A stretch of DNA of 43,717 bases, from the NCBI GenBank assembly GCA_021776805.1, contig JAJFFD010000004.1, positions 1-43,717 of the forward strand, in the 5' to 3' direction. Position 1 is the stretch's first letter. The number at the start of each line of letters is the position of its first letter. A program made the translations under genes and the position numbers. Below, piece by piece: positions 18,644 to 27,023 of the stretch. The notes under the pieces were generated by a model, which searched no databases, was not told where the DNA came from, and worked only from the letters and a program-made list of their open reading frames with translations. Source of the DNA: Planctomycetota bacterium. GTDB taxonomy: Bacteria > Planctomycetota > UBA1135 > UBA2386.

Positions 18644-19353
18644 GCGGCAGGGTGGATGTCCTTGTCCTGGCTGCCCATCCGGACGATGCGGAGATTGGAT
18701 GCGGTGGGACGATTATGAGCCTGATAGAGGCCAGTCGTCAGGTCGCCATCGTCGACATGACCCAGGGGGAGATGGGGACCCGAGGTAGCGTGCCCGAGCG
18801 GGCTGAGGAATGTGCCCGGGCCACTGCCATGCTAGGAGTCAGTGAGCGACGCAACTTGATGCTCCCAGATGCGGGCCTGAAAGACGATGATGGGGCGGTA
18901 CGGGCGGTGATCGAGGTTCTACGCGAGCTTCGACCGCAGCTCTTTCTCGTGCCGCTCATCCACGATGCTCATCCGGACCATGAGGCGGCTGGGCGCGTGG
19001 CGAAGCGAGCGTTCTTTCTGACTGGTCTGAAGAACTACCACCCGGAACTCGGGTCCGCGCATCGACCTGCGATCATGCTCAGCTACTTCGGCAACGACTA
19101 TCAAGACCCGAGCTTCTGTCTCGACATCAGTCGCTGGGTAGAAAAGAAGCGGCAGGTGGTCAGCTGCTACTCCTCGCAGGTTGGCGGCACGGACAAGCAG
19201 CATTTTCTGCGTGGTCTGGATCCCCTCGATCGCACTGAGGCGAGGGACCGCTTCTTCGGCGCCAACTGTGGCTACCGAGCAGCGGAGCCCTTCGTGCATG
19301 ACGGACCGATTCCGCTCACGGATCTTTCTCCATTCCTGCCACCAGCACCATGA
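18640..19353 (+). CDS. bshB1: Bacillithiol biosynthesis deacetylase BshB1 (LmbE family)
   Basis: A 237-aa zinc-dependent N-acetylglucosaminyl-malate deacetylase, the second step of bacillithiol synthesis. LmbE/PIG-L motif AAHPDDAEIGCGGT is at about residues 8-21 (zinc His and Asp, catalytic Asp). HDAHPDHEAAGR near 107-118 supplies the other His. DMTQGEMGTRGS and the CYSSQVGG end match BshB1 rather than the broader amidase BshB2. GTG 18640 overlaps the bshC stop, and the stop overlaps the parA ATG (ATGA). Confidence 0.92.
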   Translation: MSGRVDVLVLAAHPDDAEIGCGGTIMSLIEASRQVAIVDMTQGEMGTRGSVPERAEECARATAMLGVSERRNLMLPDAGLKDDDGAVRAVIEVLRELRPQLFLVPLIHDAHPDHEAAGRVAKRAFFLTGLKNYHPELGSAHRPAIMLSYFGNDYQDPSFCLDISRWVEKKRQVVSCYSSQVGGTDKQHFLRGLDPLDRTEARDRFFGANCGYRAAEPFVHDGPIPLTDLSPFLPPAP

Positions 19354-20465
19354 AGAGCATCGCAGTCATCAACCAGAAGGGTGGGGTCGGAAAGACGACC
19401 TCGACGGCCAATCTCGGCGCAGGCCTGGCCCGATTCGGGAAGCGCGTCCTTCTCCTGGACCTGGATCCGCAGGCGAACCTGACCTTGCACCTGGACTGTC
19501 AGCCGGAGGGTGAGACCGGGACCATGACCCAATTGCTCGCTGAGGATGCGCCGATCAAATCCTTGATCAGCCCTACCAGCGAGGAAAGTCTCTTCATCGT
19601 GCCGGCGGATACATCCCTCGGGGGTGTGGAGCAACTCCTGGCCAATCGCATTGGGCGCGAGACCATCCTGCGCGAAGCTCTCGAGGCCTATCGCGAGAGT
19701 GGCGAAGCAGAATTCGACTATGTGCTCATGGACTGCCCACCCTCCCTCGGGGTCTTGTCCGCGAATGCTCTCGTGTCGGCAGACGAGGTCCTCATCCCCA
19801 TGCAGACCGAGTACTTCTCACTGCAGGGCATGGCCAAGCTCACCGAAGTCATCAGTCTGGTGCAGCGGCGCTTGAACGAAGAGCTCGGCATTCTCTTTGT
19901 GCTGCCCTGCATGGTGGATCAGCGCACGCGATTGACCAGCGAAGTGCTCAGCGAGATCGAGCGGCACTTCGGTTCTCTGGTGGCTGAGACGAGGATTCGT
20001 CCAAATGTGAAGCTGGCCGAGGCGCCGAGCTTTGGCTTGACCATCTTCCAGCACGCCCCGGACTCGAATGGTGCGGTGGACTACCAGGATCTGGCGCGAG
20101 AAGTGCTAGTCCGGCATGGAGTCAAGGACATCGCCGAGTTCCAGAGCGGCCTCGTCGATGAAGAGGAGGAAGAGCAGGAGGCGCAGGAAACGGAGGCGGC
20201 CGAGACAGACGCCAGCGAAGAACCGTCCATGAGCGAATCCGCCGCGGAGCCTGCGGTGGATGAGGAGGTCCAGGTGGTCTATCCCCTGGTGGAATCCGAA
20301 GCCCAGCCGGTTGCTGAAGCGGAGCCCGCCGCAGAGTCTTCCCCAGCGGCGCCGATTCCCCCAGCAGCGCCCCGGCCTGAGGTAATTCCCAGCACTCCGA
20401 CGCCGCCTCCAGCACCGATGCGCCAGCAGATGCCGCCTTCGGAACTGGGCGCTGAGATGGACTGA
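19350..20465 (+). CDS. ParA/Soj-family ATPase with long acidic, proline-rich tail
   Basis: A 371-aa deviant-Walker P-loop ATPase of the ParA/MinD group. KGGVGKTTSTANLG at about 10-23 carries the signature Lys; LLLDLDPQANLT (near 35) and DYVLMDCPPSLGVLSANAL (near 125) are the A' and B motifs. The last ~105 residues (Glu/Ala-rich, then Pro-rich) are an extension not usual for Soj and look disordered. No ParB gene or parS-like site is adjacent, so a role in chromosome segregation is not certain; ParA-like ATPases also position other cargo. It lies inside the bacillithiol cluster with an ATGA overlap. Confidence 0.85.
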   Translation: MKSIAVINQKGGVGKTTSTANLGAGLARFGKRVLLLDLDPQANLTLHLDCQPEGETGTMTQLLAEDAPIKSLISPTSEESLFIVPADTSLGGVEQLLANRIGRETILREALEAYRESGEAEFDYVLMDCPPSLGVLSANALVSADEVLIPMQTEYFSLQGMAKLTEVISLVQRRLNEELGILFVLPCMVDQRTRLTSEVLSEIERHFGSLVAETRIRPNVKLAEAPSFGLTIFQHAPDSNGAVDYQDLAREVLVRHGVKDIAEFQSGLVDEEEEEQEAQETEAAETDASEEPSMSESAAEPAVDEEVQVVYPLVESEAQPVAEAEPAAESSPAAPIPPAAPRPEVIPSTPTPPPAPMRQQMPPSELGAEMD

Positions 20466-20516
20466 AAGAGCCCCTGGTTCAGGGTTCATACCTTCTGGCC
20501 GATAGATCTGGAGGCC

Positions 20517-21143
20517 ATGGATCCGTCAAAGCCAAGGGACCTGGAGGACATCGAGCTCCGCATCCTCGATTCTCTCACTGAGATCGATCGCAGTGTGGAG
20601 TCCGTAGTCGACGGTACCTACGTCGCCAGCCCGGCGGAGCTATCTCTAGATCTCGATCTGCGCACGGATCAGCTCTCGGAGATTCTTGGCTGTCTTAGTG
20701 AGGAACTCGACTCACTCGCCGATGCGGCTGGCTGTGCTTTGAATCAGATTGCGGAGACGGTCTTGAACGAGACCGTCGCGGCGCTCAAGCACCCGGTGGT
20801 CGTTTCCACCAGTTGGGGAGCCAGTCTGCAGCCGGTCAGTGTGACGATGAAGCTGCTGCACGCGACTCTGAGTCGGATCTTTGCCCTCGCTGCGAGCTAT
20901 GCAGGGCCAGGTGGGGAGCTGAGCCTTCGCACTCTCGGTCTCGCAGATGGAGCAGGTATCGGCGTGAAGGCCAGCCCGGTGACGAAGCCTGTCGAGTCGG
21001 ATCAGTCCGATGCGGTGCTGCTGCGATGCCGCTCCCTCGAACAGTTCGTCCACGAGCTCGGTGGCCGCTTCGAAGTCGAGCTCGACGAGGACGGGGCCCT
21101 GCACTTCCGCACCCTGCTCGTGGGCGCGAAGAAACTGTCCTGA
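20517..21143 (+). CDS. Unknown protein with a possible degenerate GHKL-ATPase fold
   Basis: A 208-aa protein I do not recognise as a family. Residues 1-90 are acidic and probably helical, with an Ile/Leu heptad pattern. Residues ~95-208 loosely follow a histidine-kinase ATPase domain: a helix LLHATLSRIFALAASYAGPGGEL in the N-box position, a GLADGAGIGV stretch, and an ending LEQFVHELGGRFEVELDEDG like the terminal ELHGGRIEVES of GHKL domains. The N-box Asn is missing, so ATP binding is doubtful. The start ATG has GGAGG only 2 nt away. It sits between parA and bshA. Confidence 0.65.
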   Translation: MDPSKPRDLEDIELRILDSLTEIDRSVESVVDGTYVASPAELSLDLDLRTDQLSEILGCLSEELDSLADAAGCALNQIAETVLNETVAALKHPVVVSTSWGASLQPVSVTMKLLHATLSRIFALAASYAGPGGELSLRTLGLADGAGIGVKASPVTKPVESDQSDAVLLRCRSLEQFVHELGGRFEVELDEDGALHFRTLLVGAKKLS

Positions 21144-21186
21144 GCCCTTCCTGAAAGCGGCTCTCATCGTTGGGGAGGCTTGCCCG

Positions 21187-21192
21187 TAGAAT
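21187..21192 (+). promoter_or_regulatory. -10-like box 7 nt before bshA start
   Basis: TAGAAT ends 7 nt before ATG 21200, the distance at which transcription would start on the A of the start codon. No Shine-Dalgarno sequence precedes bshA, consistent with a leaderless mRNA. Assigned by eye; no clear -35 box. Confidence 0.45.
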
Positions 21193-21199
21193 CCCCCTG

Positions 21200-22315
21200 A
21201 TGAGCAGCATGAAGATTGGCATCGTCTGCTACCCGACCGTGGGTGGTAGTGGCGTAATCGCCACCGAGATGGCGATGCACGCAGCCCGCTCGGGACACGA
21301 GGCACACCTGATCAGCTACCAGCGGCCGAGCAGGCTCAAGCGGGCGGTGCCGGGCCTGCGCTGCCATGATGTGCAGGTTTCGGCTTACCCGCTCTTCCGC
21401 TTCCCACCCTATGACCTGGCCCTGGCCACCCGAATGCTCGAGGTGCAGGAGTCGGAAGGGGTAGAGATCTTCCATGTGCACTACGCCATCCCGCATGCGA
21501 TCAGCGCCTACCTGGCGCGAGCTATGGGTGGTGGTGATCTGCGCTTCATTACCACTCTGCACGGCACGGATATCACGGTGGTGGGTGCGGAGAGGGCCTA
21601 TACCAGGCCAACGAAATTCGCCATCGACCAGTCCAACGCGGTGACGGCGGTCAGCCGCTATCTGGCGGATGAGACCATGCTGATGTTCGGGGTGCGGAAG
21701 GAGATTGAGGTGGTGCCCAATTTCGTGGATACGCAGCGCTTCAAGCCGGGAAAAGTTGGGCGCTTCTACGAGCGGGAGGATGACGAGCGTGTCATCGTGC
21801 ACGCATCCAACTTTCGTCCTGTGAAGCGCATCGCCGATGTGGTCCGTGCCTTCTCTCTGATCAGTGCGAAGATTCCAGCCCGCCTGCGCTTGGCTGGTGA
21901 GGGACCGGACAAGGAGCATGCTCTGGCTGTAGCCGGCGATCTTGGCTGTGCGGACCGGATCGAATTCCTGGGCAACAAGGAGGATATCGAGGGGGTCCTG
22001 GAGGATGCGGACCTCTTTCTCTCCGCTTCGGAGAGCGAGAGCTTTGGGCTGTCGATGCTCGAGGCGATGAGCTGTGGTGTGCCCTGCGTCAGCACGAATG
22101 TTGGCGGCGTATCCGAGGTCCTTGGCGATACCGGTGTCCTGACTTCACTGGCCAACCCGGAGGAAATGGCAGCTGGGGCTCTGCGACTTCTCGAGTCTCC
22201 TGAGCTTCATGCGGAGAATGGGCGTAGGGGACGTGAGCGGGCGGAGTCACTCTTCGCCCAGGACAATGTCATGAATCAGTACTACGAACTCTACGAGAGG
22301 GTGCTCAAGGCGTGA
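21200..22315 (+). CDS. bshA: N-acetyl-alpha-D-glucosaminyl L-malate synthase
   Basis: A 371-aa GT4-family glycosyltransferase that joins UDP-GlcNAc and L-malate, the first step of bacillithiol synthesis. The N-terminus KIGIVCYPTVGGSGVIATE is the BshA signature; FHVHYAIPHAISAYLAR and TTLHGTDITVVG follow (residues ~88-135), then VPNFVDTQRFKP and the nucleotide-sugar E-x7-E element in SESESFGLSMLEAMSCGVP (near 280). I start at ATG 21200, 7 nt after a TAGAAT box; the frame opens at 21170. The cysteine desulfurase gene overlaps its stop (GTGA). Confidence 0.95.
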   Translation: MSSMKIGIVCYPTVGGSGVIATEMAMHAARSGHEAHLISYQRPSRLKRAVPGLRCHDVQVSAYPLFRFPPYDLALATRMLEVQESEGVEIFHVHYAIPHAISAYLARAMGGGDLRFITTLHGTDITVVGAERAYTRPTKFAIDQSNAVTAVSRYLADETMLMFGVRKEIEVVPNFVDTQRFKPGKVGRFYEREDDERVIVHASNFRPVKRIADVVRAFSLISAKIPARLRLAGEGPDKEHALAVAGDLGCADRIEFLGNKEDIEGVLEDADLFLSASESESFGLSMLEAMSCGVPCVSTNVGGVSEVLGDTGVLTSLANPEEMAAGALRLLESPELHAENGRRGRERAESLFAQDNVMNQYYELYERVLKA

Positions 22316-23433
22316 GCGGGCGAGAGCAGGAGATCTTCTACTTCGATCACAACGCCAGTACGGCAGTTGATGATCGAGTCTTGCAGCGCTTTCTGACGAT
22401 CGAGCGAGAGTTTCCGGCGAATCCGAGCAGTCTGCATGCGGCAGGTCGACAGGCGAACGAAGTCGTGCGTGAAGCGAGCGAGGAAATTGCCGGGGCTCTT
22501 GGCTTGGCTGGTGACGCGGTGCTGTTTGTCTCCGGTGGAACCGAGGCCAACAACATGGTTGTTCAGACTGCCGGAGACCCCAAGCTTCCCGCGCTCATGG
22601 CAGCGGTTGAGCATCCATCGGTCTACGACGCCGCTGCCAGACGAGGTCGAGTCAGCTGGGCCGTCGATCATGTGGGTTGTGTGCAGGTGACACCCCCGGA
22701 GAAAGAGGTCGGCTTGGTCTGCCTGGTGCAGGGACAGAATGAGGTTGGGACCTTGCAGCCGATTGAGGCGGCGAGTGCCCTGGCCAAGGAGCTCGCCTGC
22801 CCACTCCATGTCGATGCGGCACAGGTGCTGGGCAGAGTGTCTCTTCAGCAGACCCTCGCACTCGCTGATAGCATCACCCTCTCCGCCCACAAGGTAGGCG
22901 GCTTGCGCGGCATGGGCGTTCTCCTGCAGCCGAGGCAGTGGGACGTCGCGCCTCTCCTGCATGGTGGAGAACAACAGGCCGGTCGTCGACCAGGCACTCT
23001 CAGCCCCTCACTGGCTGCCGCGACGGCGACGGCCATTCGTCTTGCAGTCGAAGAGACCGAGTCCAGAGCGGCAGCGATGGCTGCGGCTCGCGAGGCGTTC
23101 TTGGCGGCTCTTCCCAATGGACTGGCGCGTAGGATCACGCCGGATCACTCCTTGCCCAATACTCTGATGCTTTGCTTCGATGTTTCCGACGGCAGAAATC
23201 TATTGCCGGCTCTGGATCTAGCGGGCGTGCAAGCTTCGCAGGGCTCGGCTTGTTCTGCAGGTGCGCCGACACCACCGAGAGTGCTTGCCGCGATGGGACT
23301 TTCTGATCGCGAAGCTGAGAGTTGTGTGCGCTTTAGTTTTTCGCAGCACACGACGGTTGAGCTTGCGCGTCGTGGTGCAAAAGTCGTCGGCGAATCCTTG
23401 GCGCGCATGCATCGACAAGTGCAAAACGGTTAG
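22312..23433 (+). CDS. Cysteine desulfurase (NifS/IscS-like aminotransferase class V)
   Basis: A 373-aa PLP enzyme that takes sulfur from cysteine, or possibly selenium from selenocysteine. FDHNASTAVD near residue 11, SGGTEANN at 74-81, His101 stacking on PLP, VDAAQ near 167, the PLP lysine Lys194 in SAHKVGGL, and the catalytic-loop Cys314 in SQGSACSAG are all present. The gene order after bshA (GTGA overlap) is like the bacillithiol-thiol context and could supply sulfur for Fe-S clusters or thio-modification. Which acceptor it serves cannot be told from sequence. No iscU or mnmA lies next to it. Confidence 0.88.
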   Translation: MSGREQEIFYFDHNASTAVDDRVLQRFLTIEREFPANPSSLHAAGRQANEVVREASEEIAGALGLAGDAVLFVSGGTEANNMVVQTAGDPKLPALMAAVEHPSVYDAAARRGRVSWAVDHVGCVQVTPPEKEVGLVCLVQGQNEVGTLQPIEAASALAKELACPLHVDAAQVLGRVSLQQTLALADSITLSAHKVGGLRGMGVLLQPRQWDVAPLLHGGEQQAGRRPGTLSPSLAAATATAIRLAVEETESRAAAMAAAREAFLAALPNGLARRITPDHSLPNTLMLCFDVSDGRNLLPALDLAGVQASQGSACSAGAPTPPRVLAAMGLSDREAESCVRFSFSQHTTVELARRGAKVVGESLARMHRQVQNG

Positions 23434-23712
23434 GAGTTCGACGCGACTTTTCTTTGCAGTGCAGCGTTGCTGTACAAACCGCGAACCTTGCAAGAAAGCC
23501 AGCGAAGAACATCCCTAGTTGTCAAGTCCGTAGACTTTGCAAAGATCTTGGTTGGTGCTTTTCTGAGCGAAGCTCGGACGGTAAGAACTGAAACCGTGTT
23601 GAGGAGTCCTGCTCAACGCCTGAACCCAGCAGGACGCATTCCATTTCGCTCCTCTTGTTCGAAGGTCTCGGTATCTGCGTACGGGTAACGCAGGTCCGAG
23701 TGTGGATCGTCG
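23434..23712 (+). other. 279-nt non-coding region before dnaA, with two hairpins
   Basis: No gene is supported here. Two inverted repeats can form hairpins: 23606-23613/23628-23635 (8 bp, 14-nt loop) and 23675-23680/23688-23693 (6 bp, 7-nt loop). The second ends 19 nt before the dnaA ATG and may be in the leader. I looked for 9-mer DnaA boxes (TTATCCACA and complement); only a partial TGTGGATCG at 23699-23707 was found. It is therefore not convincing as an origin. Confidence 0.4.
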
Positions 23713-25365
23713 ATGAGCTCCGGAAGTACCATGCAGGTTGCCGCCGAATCCCTCTCTCCATCTCCCGACGAGATCTTCATGGAAGAAGTCTTGCGGGAGC
23801 TGCGTGCGCGAGTGCAAAAACAGCAGTTCGCCACGTGGTTTTGTGGTCTGCGACTTCTCTCCCTGAGGGATGACGAAGTCGAATTTGGCGTGCCGAGTGG
23901 CTTCGTGCGCGATTGGTTGAATAGGAACTACCTTGATGTTGTGGCTGCTGGTGTGAAAGCAGCCGATGCGGATAAAGATCGCCGGGTCAAGTTGAGCGTT
24001 TGTGGTCAGGCTGCGGGCTCGCAGGCCGCTGGCTCAGGGTCGGTCGACCCCAAGGGGCAGAAGCGTGGGCGCCATGAGACGCAGCCCCATTCAGCAGCGA
24101 GTCTTGTGGACGATATGCCGCTCAGCTCCGCGGAGACACAGCGGGAGGCCGCCACGGACCAGGCCTTCTCTCCGGCGGCGGGCGAGGAGCGCGCTGGGGA
24201 CTCTCAAGTCTGGCAGCCGGCAGGAGTTGCCTCGCCCTTCGGGGCCGGATCTGGCTCGACAGGCTCCAAAGGGGCGGGTAGCTCACAGTCCGGATCGAAG
24301 TACCCCGTTCAGGTCCCTTCGCAGAGTCCGAGTGAGTCGCGTCTCAACGAGAACTACACCTTCGAGCAGTTCGTGGTCGGCCCCTGCAACCGCCTGTCAC
24401 ATGCGGCGGCGCTGGCCATAGGTGACAGCCCTGGTAGGGCTTACAACCCCCTGTTCATCCACGGCAACGTCGGCCTTGGCAAGACCCATCTCCTGCAGGC
24501 GACCTGCCACGCCATCCGTCAAAAGAAGGGCGATGCGCGGGTGGTCTACATGAGCTGCGAGGAGTTCACCAACCGCTTCATCCACAGCATTCAGAACGGT
24601 CAGCTCAGTCAGTTCCGCGACTATCACCGTTCGGTGGATGTGCTCGTCATCGACGACATCCAGTTCCTGGCAAACAAGGAGAAGACTCAGGACGAGTTCT
24701 TCCACACCTTTAACGCCCTCTACAACAGCCAGCGACAGATCTTCCTGTCCTCTGATCGGCCGCCCCTGGAGATCCCCACCATCGAGGAGCGTCTGGTCTC
24801 CCGCTTCAAGTGGGGTCTGGTCGCCGAGATGGAGATGCCCTGCTTCGAGACGCGGGTGGCCATCGTCAAGCGCAAGGCGCGCAGTCGGCGGGTCGAGCTG
24901 GCCGACGAGGTCGCCTACTACGTCGCGGAGCGGATCGACACCAACGTCCGTGAGCTCGAAGGCGCTGTGATCAAGATCATCGGCCTCTCGACCATCACGG
25001 AACGACCGATAGGGAATGAGCTTGTGGAGGAGGCCCTGAGAGGCGTTGCGGTATCCCGTAGCAGCCAGGTGACCTTCTCGGATGTGATGGACCTGATTAC
25101 TGGCGAGTTCTCCCTCACCGCCCGTGAGATCACCGGCAAGAGCCGCACCCAGGCGATCAGTCTGCCCAGGCAGATCGGCATGTATCTCTCCCGTGAGCTC
25201 ACCGAGCACTCCCTGGAGGAGGTCGGACGCTTCTTCGGCAACCGAGACCACACCACGGTGCTCTATGCGGTGCAGAAGATCAAAACCCGGGTGAAGGACG
25301 ACCGGATGTTCCGGGATCTGCTGGGGAATCTCCGTAGCCGCCTACAGTCAGGCAGCTTGCGCTAG
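23713..25365 (+). CDS. dnaA: Chromosomal replication initiator protein DnaA
   Basis: A 550-aa DnaA. Domain I (about 15-90) contains FATWFCGL. An unusually long Ser/Gly/Gln-rich linker (domain II, ~95-205) follows. The AAA+ domain starts at NENYTFEQFVVGPCN (~212) and has Walker A GNVGLGKTH (~252-260), Walker B VLVIDDIQFL (~310) and sensor motifs SRFKWGL. Domain IV ends with the DNA-binding signature GNRDHTTVLYAVQKI (~512-526). dnaN does not follow; the next gene is convergent and touches the stop. Its surroundings (bacillithiol genes, no clustered DnaA boxes) do not look like a classical oriC. Confidence 0.97.
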   Translation: MSSGSTMQVAAESLSPSPDEIFMEEVLRELRARVQKQQFATWFCGLRLLSLRDDEVEFGVPSGFVRDWLNRNYLDVVAAGVKAADADKDRRVKLSVCGQAAGSQAAGSGSVDPKGQKRGRHETQPHSAASLVDDMPLSSAETQREAATDQAFSPAAGEERAGDSQVWQPAGVASPFGAGSGSTGSKGAGSSQSGSKYPVQVPSQSPSESRLNENYTFEQFVVGPCNRLSHAAALAIGDSPGRAYNPLFIHGNVGLGKTHLLQATCHAIRQKKGDARVVYMSCEEFTNRFIHSIQNGQLSQFRDYHRSVDVLVIDDIQFLANKEKTQDEFFHTFNALYNSQRQIFLSSDRPPLEIPTIEERLVSRFKWGLVAEMEMPCFETRVAIVKRKARSRRVELADEVAYYVAERIDTNVRELEGAVIKIIGLSTITERPIGNELVEEALRGVAVSRSSQVTFSDVMDLITGEFSLTAREITGKSRTQAISLPRQIGMYLSRELTEHSLEEVGRFFGNRDHTTVLYAVQKIKTRVKDDRMFRDLLGNLRSRLQSGSLR

Positions 25366-26394
25366 TTAGCGTTCTGCGGCGATGGCGGCGCGGAGTCTGG
25401 CCGCGATGGCAGGCGAGTTGCCTGCCTCGCGCAGGACCAGCACTCCCTCCGGGTCGAAGACCAGGTAGAGGGGCAGGCCGCTGAAGAGGTGGATCTTCTT
25501 CTGGAAGTCCAGGCCGGCGGCGAACATCTGGAAGTTGAAGGCCTTCTCTGCCTTGAAGCCTTGGATTGCCGCCAGCTTTGCCGCCGGGTCTCGGGACATC
25601 TCCAGGCAGGCGGCGATGACCGGGATCCCATCCCCGCTCAGTTCTTGCTGGAGCTCCTCCAGAAGCTTGCCAGTGGCCAGGGCTTCGCTGTCCCAGGTGG
25701 AAGTCAGGGCCAGGACCACCGGCTTGCCGCGCATCTTGCTGAACTCGATCTTCTTGCCATCCGAATCCACGGCGCTGAAGTCGAAGCCTTGGTCCGCCTC
25801 CCCAGGCCGGAAGATGCTGCCCGGCCGTACCGACTCCGGTTCCATGGCAGCTGGCTTGGCGGTTTCGCTGCGGGCTTGCCCTTCCGGAGCTTCTCCATCA
25901 CCATCCAGCCCGAGGGCCGATCGCAGCCATGCCTCGATTTCTGCCTTCGATGAATCGGCGAAGCCCACCTTTTGGTGATCCAGCTTCAGGCCCCGACGAA
26001 AGAAGAGCATGGTCGGATAGCCGCGGAAGTTATCCACCAGGCGCATCTGGGCGGGGGTACCCAGGGCGAGGGGATAGGTGATCCGATGCTCCGCTGCGAA
26101 TTCTCGCACCAGCTGGGCCGGGTTGGCAGCACCCCGTTCGTAGTTCAGACCGATGATCTCCAGGCCGTGATGCTTGTACTTGCCGTAGAGCTCGACCAGG
26201 AAGGGGATTGCCTTCCTGCAGGGTGGGCACCAGGTTCCCCAGTAGTCGATGAGCAGCACGCTGTTCTTGAAGTCCGCCTGAGAGAGGGTCCGCCCACCGA
26301 GGGTCTCCACCTCGAACTCAGGGCCTTCGGTCTCCTGGGCGGGTAGGCTGCCGAGCATTGCGGCGACAAGGGGCGCTAGGAGGGTTCGCATCAT
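25366..26394 (-). CDS. TlpA-like thiol-disulfide oxidoreductase with a second, cysteine-less thioredoxin fold
   Basis: A 342-aa exported protein. It starts MMRTLLAPLVAAMLGSLPAQ, a short signal peptide; I chose ATG 26394 for this reason (the frame reaches 26547, overlapping the divergent gene). Domain 1 (~25-165) is TlpA/ResA-like with active site WCPPC in YWGTWCPPCRKAIP and cis-Pro GYPTMLFFR. Domain 2 (~210-342) keeps the fold pattern (GKPVVLALTSTWDSEALA, LPLYLVFDPEGVLVLRE) but has TWDSEA where WCxxC should be, so it is redox-inactive. It likely reduces or isomerises periplasmic disulfides. The stop codon abuts that of dnaA. Confidence 0.85.
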   Translation of the reverse strand: MMRTLLAPLVAAMLGSLPAQETEGPEFEVETLGGRTLSQADFKNSVLLIDYWGTWCPPCRKAIPFLVELYGKYKHHGLEIIGLNYERGAANPAQLVREFAAEHRITYPLALGTPAQMRLVDNFRGYPTMLFFRRGLKLDHQKVGFADSSKAEIEAWLRSALGLDGDGEAPEGQARSETAKPAAMEPESVRPGSIFRPGEADQGFDFSAVDSDGKKIEFSKMRGKPVVLALTSTWDSEALATGKLLEELQQELSGDGIPVIAACLEMSRDPAAKLAAIQGFKAEKAFNFQMFAAGLDFQKKIHLFSGLPLYLVFDPEGVLVLREAGNSPAIAARLRAAIAAER

Positions 26395-26470
26395 GAGCTT
26401 TCCAGGGATCGGGCCGAGGCTATCATCCATGGCTTGTCCGCTAATGCCAACCGGCTCGAGGTAGCAGGAA

Positions 26471-26950
26471 ATGAGTACAGCAACTTTGGTCAGCAGCTGT
26501 CGATACAAGACGCCAATCGGGGTCCTTGGGATGAGCGCGGGAGACAAGGGTGTCTTTCGCGTGAGTTGGACCGCCGAGCGTTCCGACTCCAGTCGTGTGC
26601 GGCATCCGGTTCTGCGCCGAGCTGTTGAGTCACTCGAGCGCTACTTCGCCGGAGAAGGTGAGATGCTCGATATCCCCTTGGATCATTCAGAGCTGCCCGT
26701 CTTTCATCGGGAGGTCCTAAAAACTCTGCGCGAAGAGGTGCGTTATGGAGAAACCGTCAGCTACGGAGTGCTCGCTGTGATGTCCGGTCGCCCGGGCGCA
26801 GCAAGGGCGGTTGGCAACGCGATGAATCGGAACCCGACGCCACTCTTCGTGCCCTGCCATCGAGTTTTGGCGGCCAACGGGATTGGCGGTTTCGGGCCAG
26901 GGACAGCGCTGAAGCTGCGTCTCTTATCCCATGAGGGAGTGAGCGTCTGA
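26471..26950 (+). CDS. ogt: Methylated-DNA-[protein]-cysteine S-methyltransferase
   Basis: A 159-aa suicide enzyme that removes alkyl groups from O6-alkylguanine. The acceptor is Cys129 in VPCHRVL, and the helix-turn-helix region YGETVSYGVLAVMSG, with the following RAVGNAMNRNP (Arg finger and Asn hinge), is intact. The N-terminal domain is short, as in Ogt/MGMT. It is divergent from the thioredoxin-like gene with 76 nt between. A following regulator gene starts 73 nt downstream. Confidence 0.92.
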   Translation: MSTATLVSSCRYKTPIGVLGMSAGDKGVFRVSWTAERSDSSRVRHPVLRRAVESLERYFAGEGEMLDIPLDHSELPVFHREVLKTLREEVRYGETVSYGVLAVMSGRPGAARAVGNAMNRNPTPLFVPCHRVLAANGIGGFGPGTALKLRLLSHEGVSV

Positions 26951-27023
26951 TCCTCGGTGTCGAGAATCAGGACGCTCGATGGACTTGAACTGAGTGCCGG
27001 ACCCTGCCGATGCATAGGCAGGA

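Noticed and set aside
24397..25251. A 284-aa minus-strand ORF opposite dnaA
   Set aside because: Mirror of the conserved AAA+ region, with no recognisable motif.
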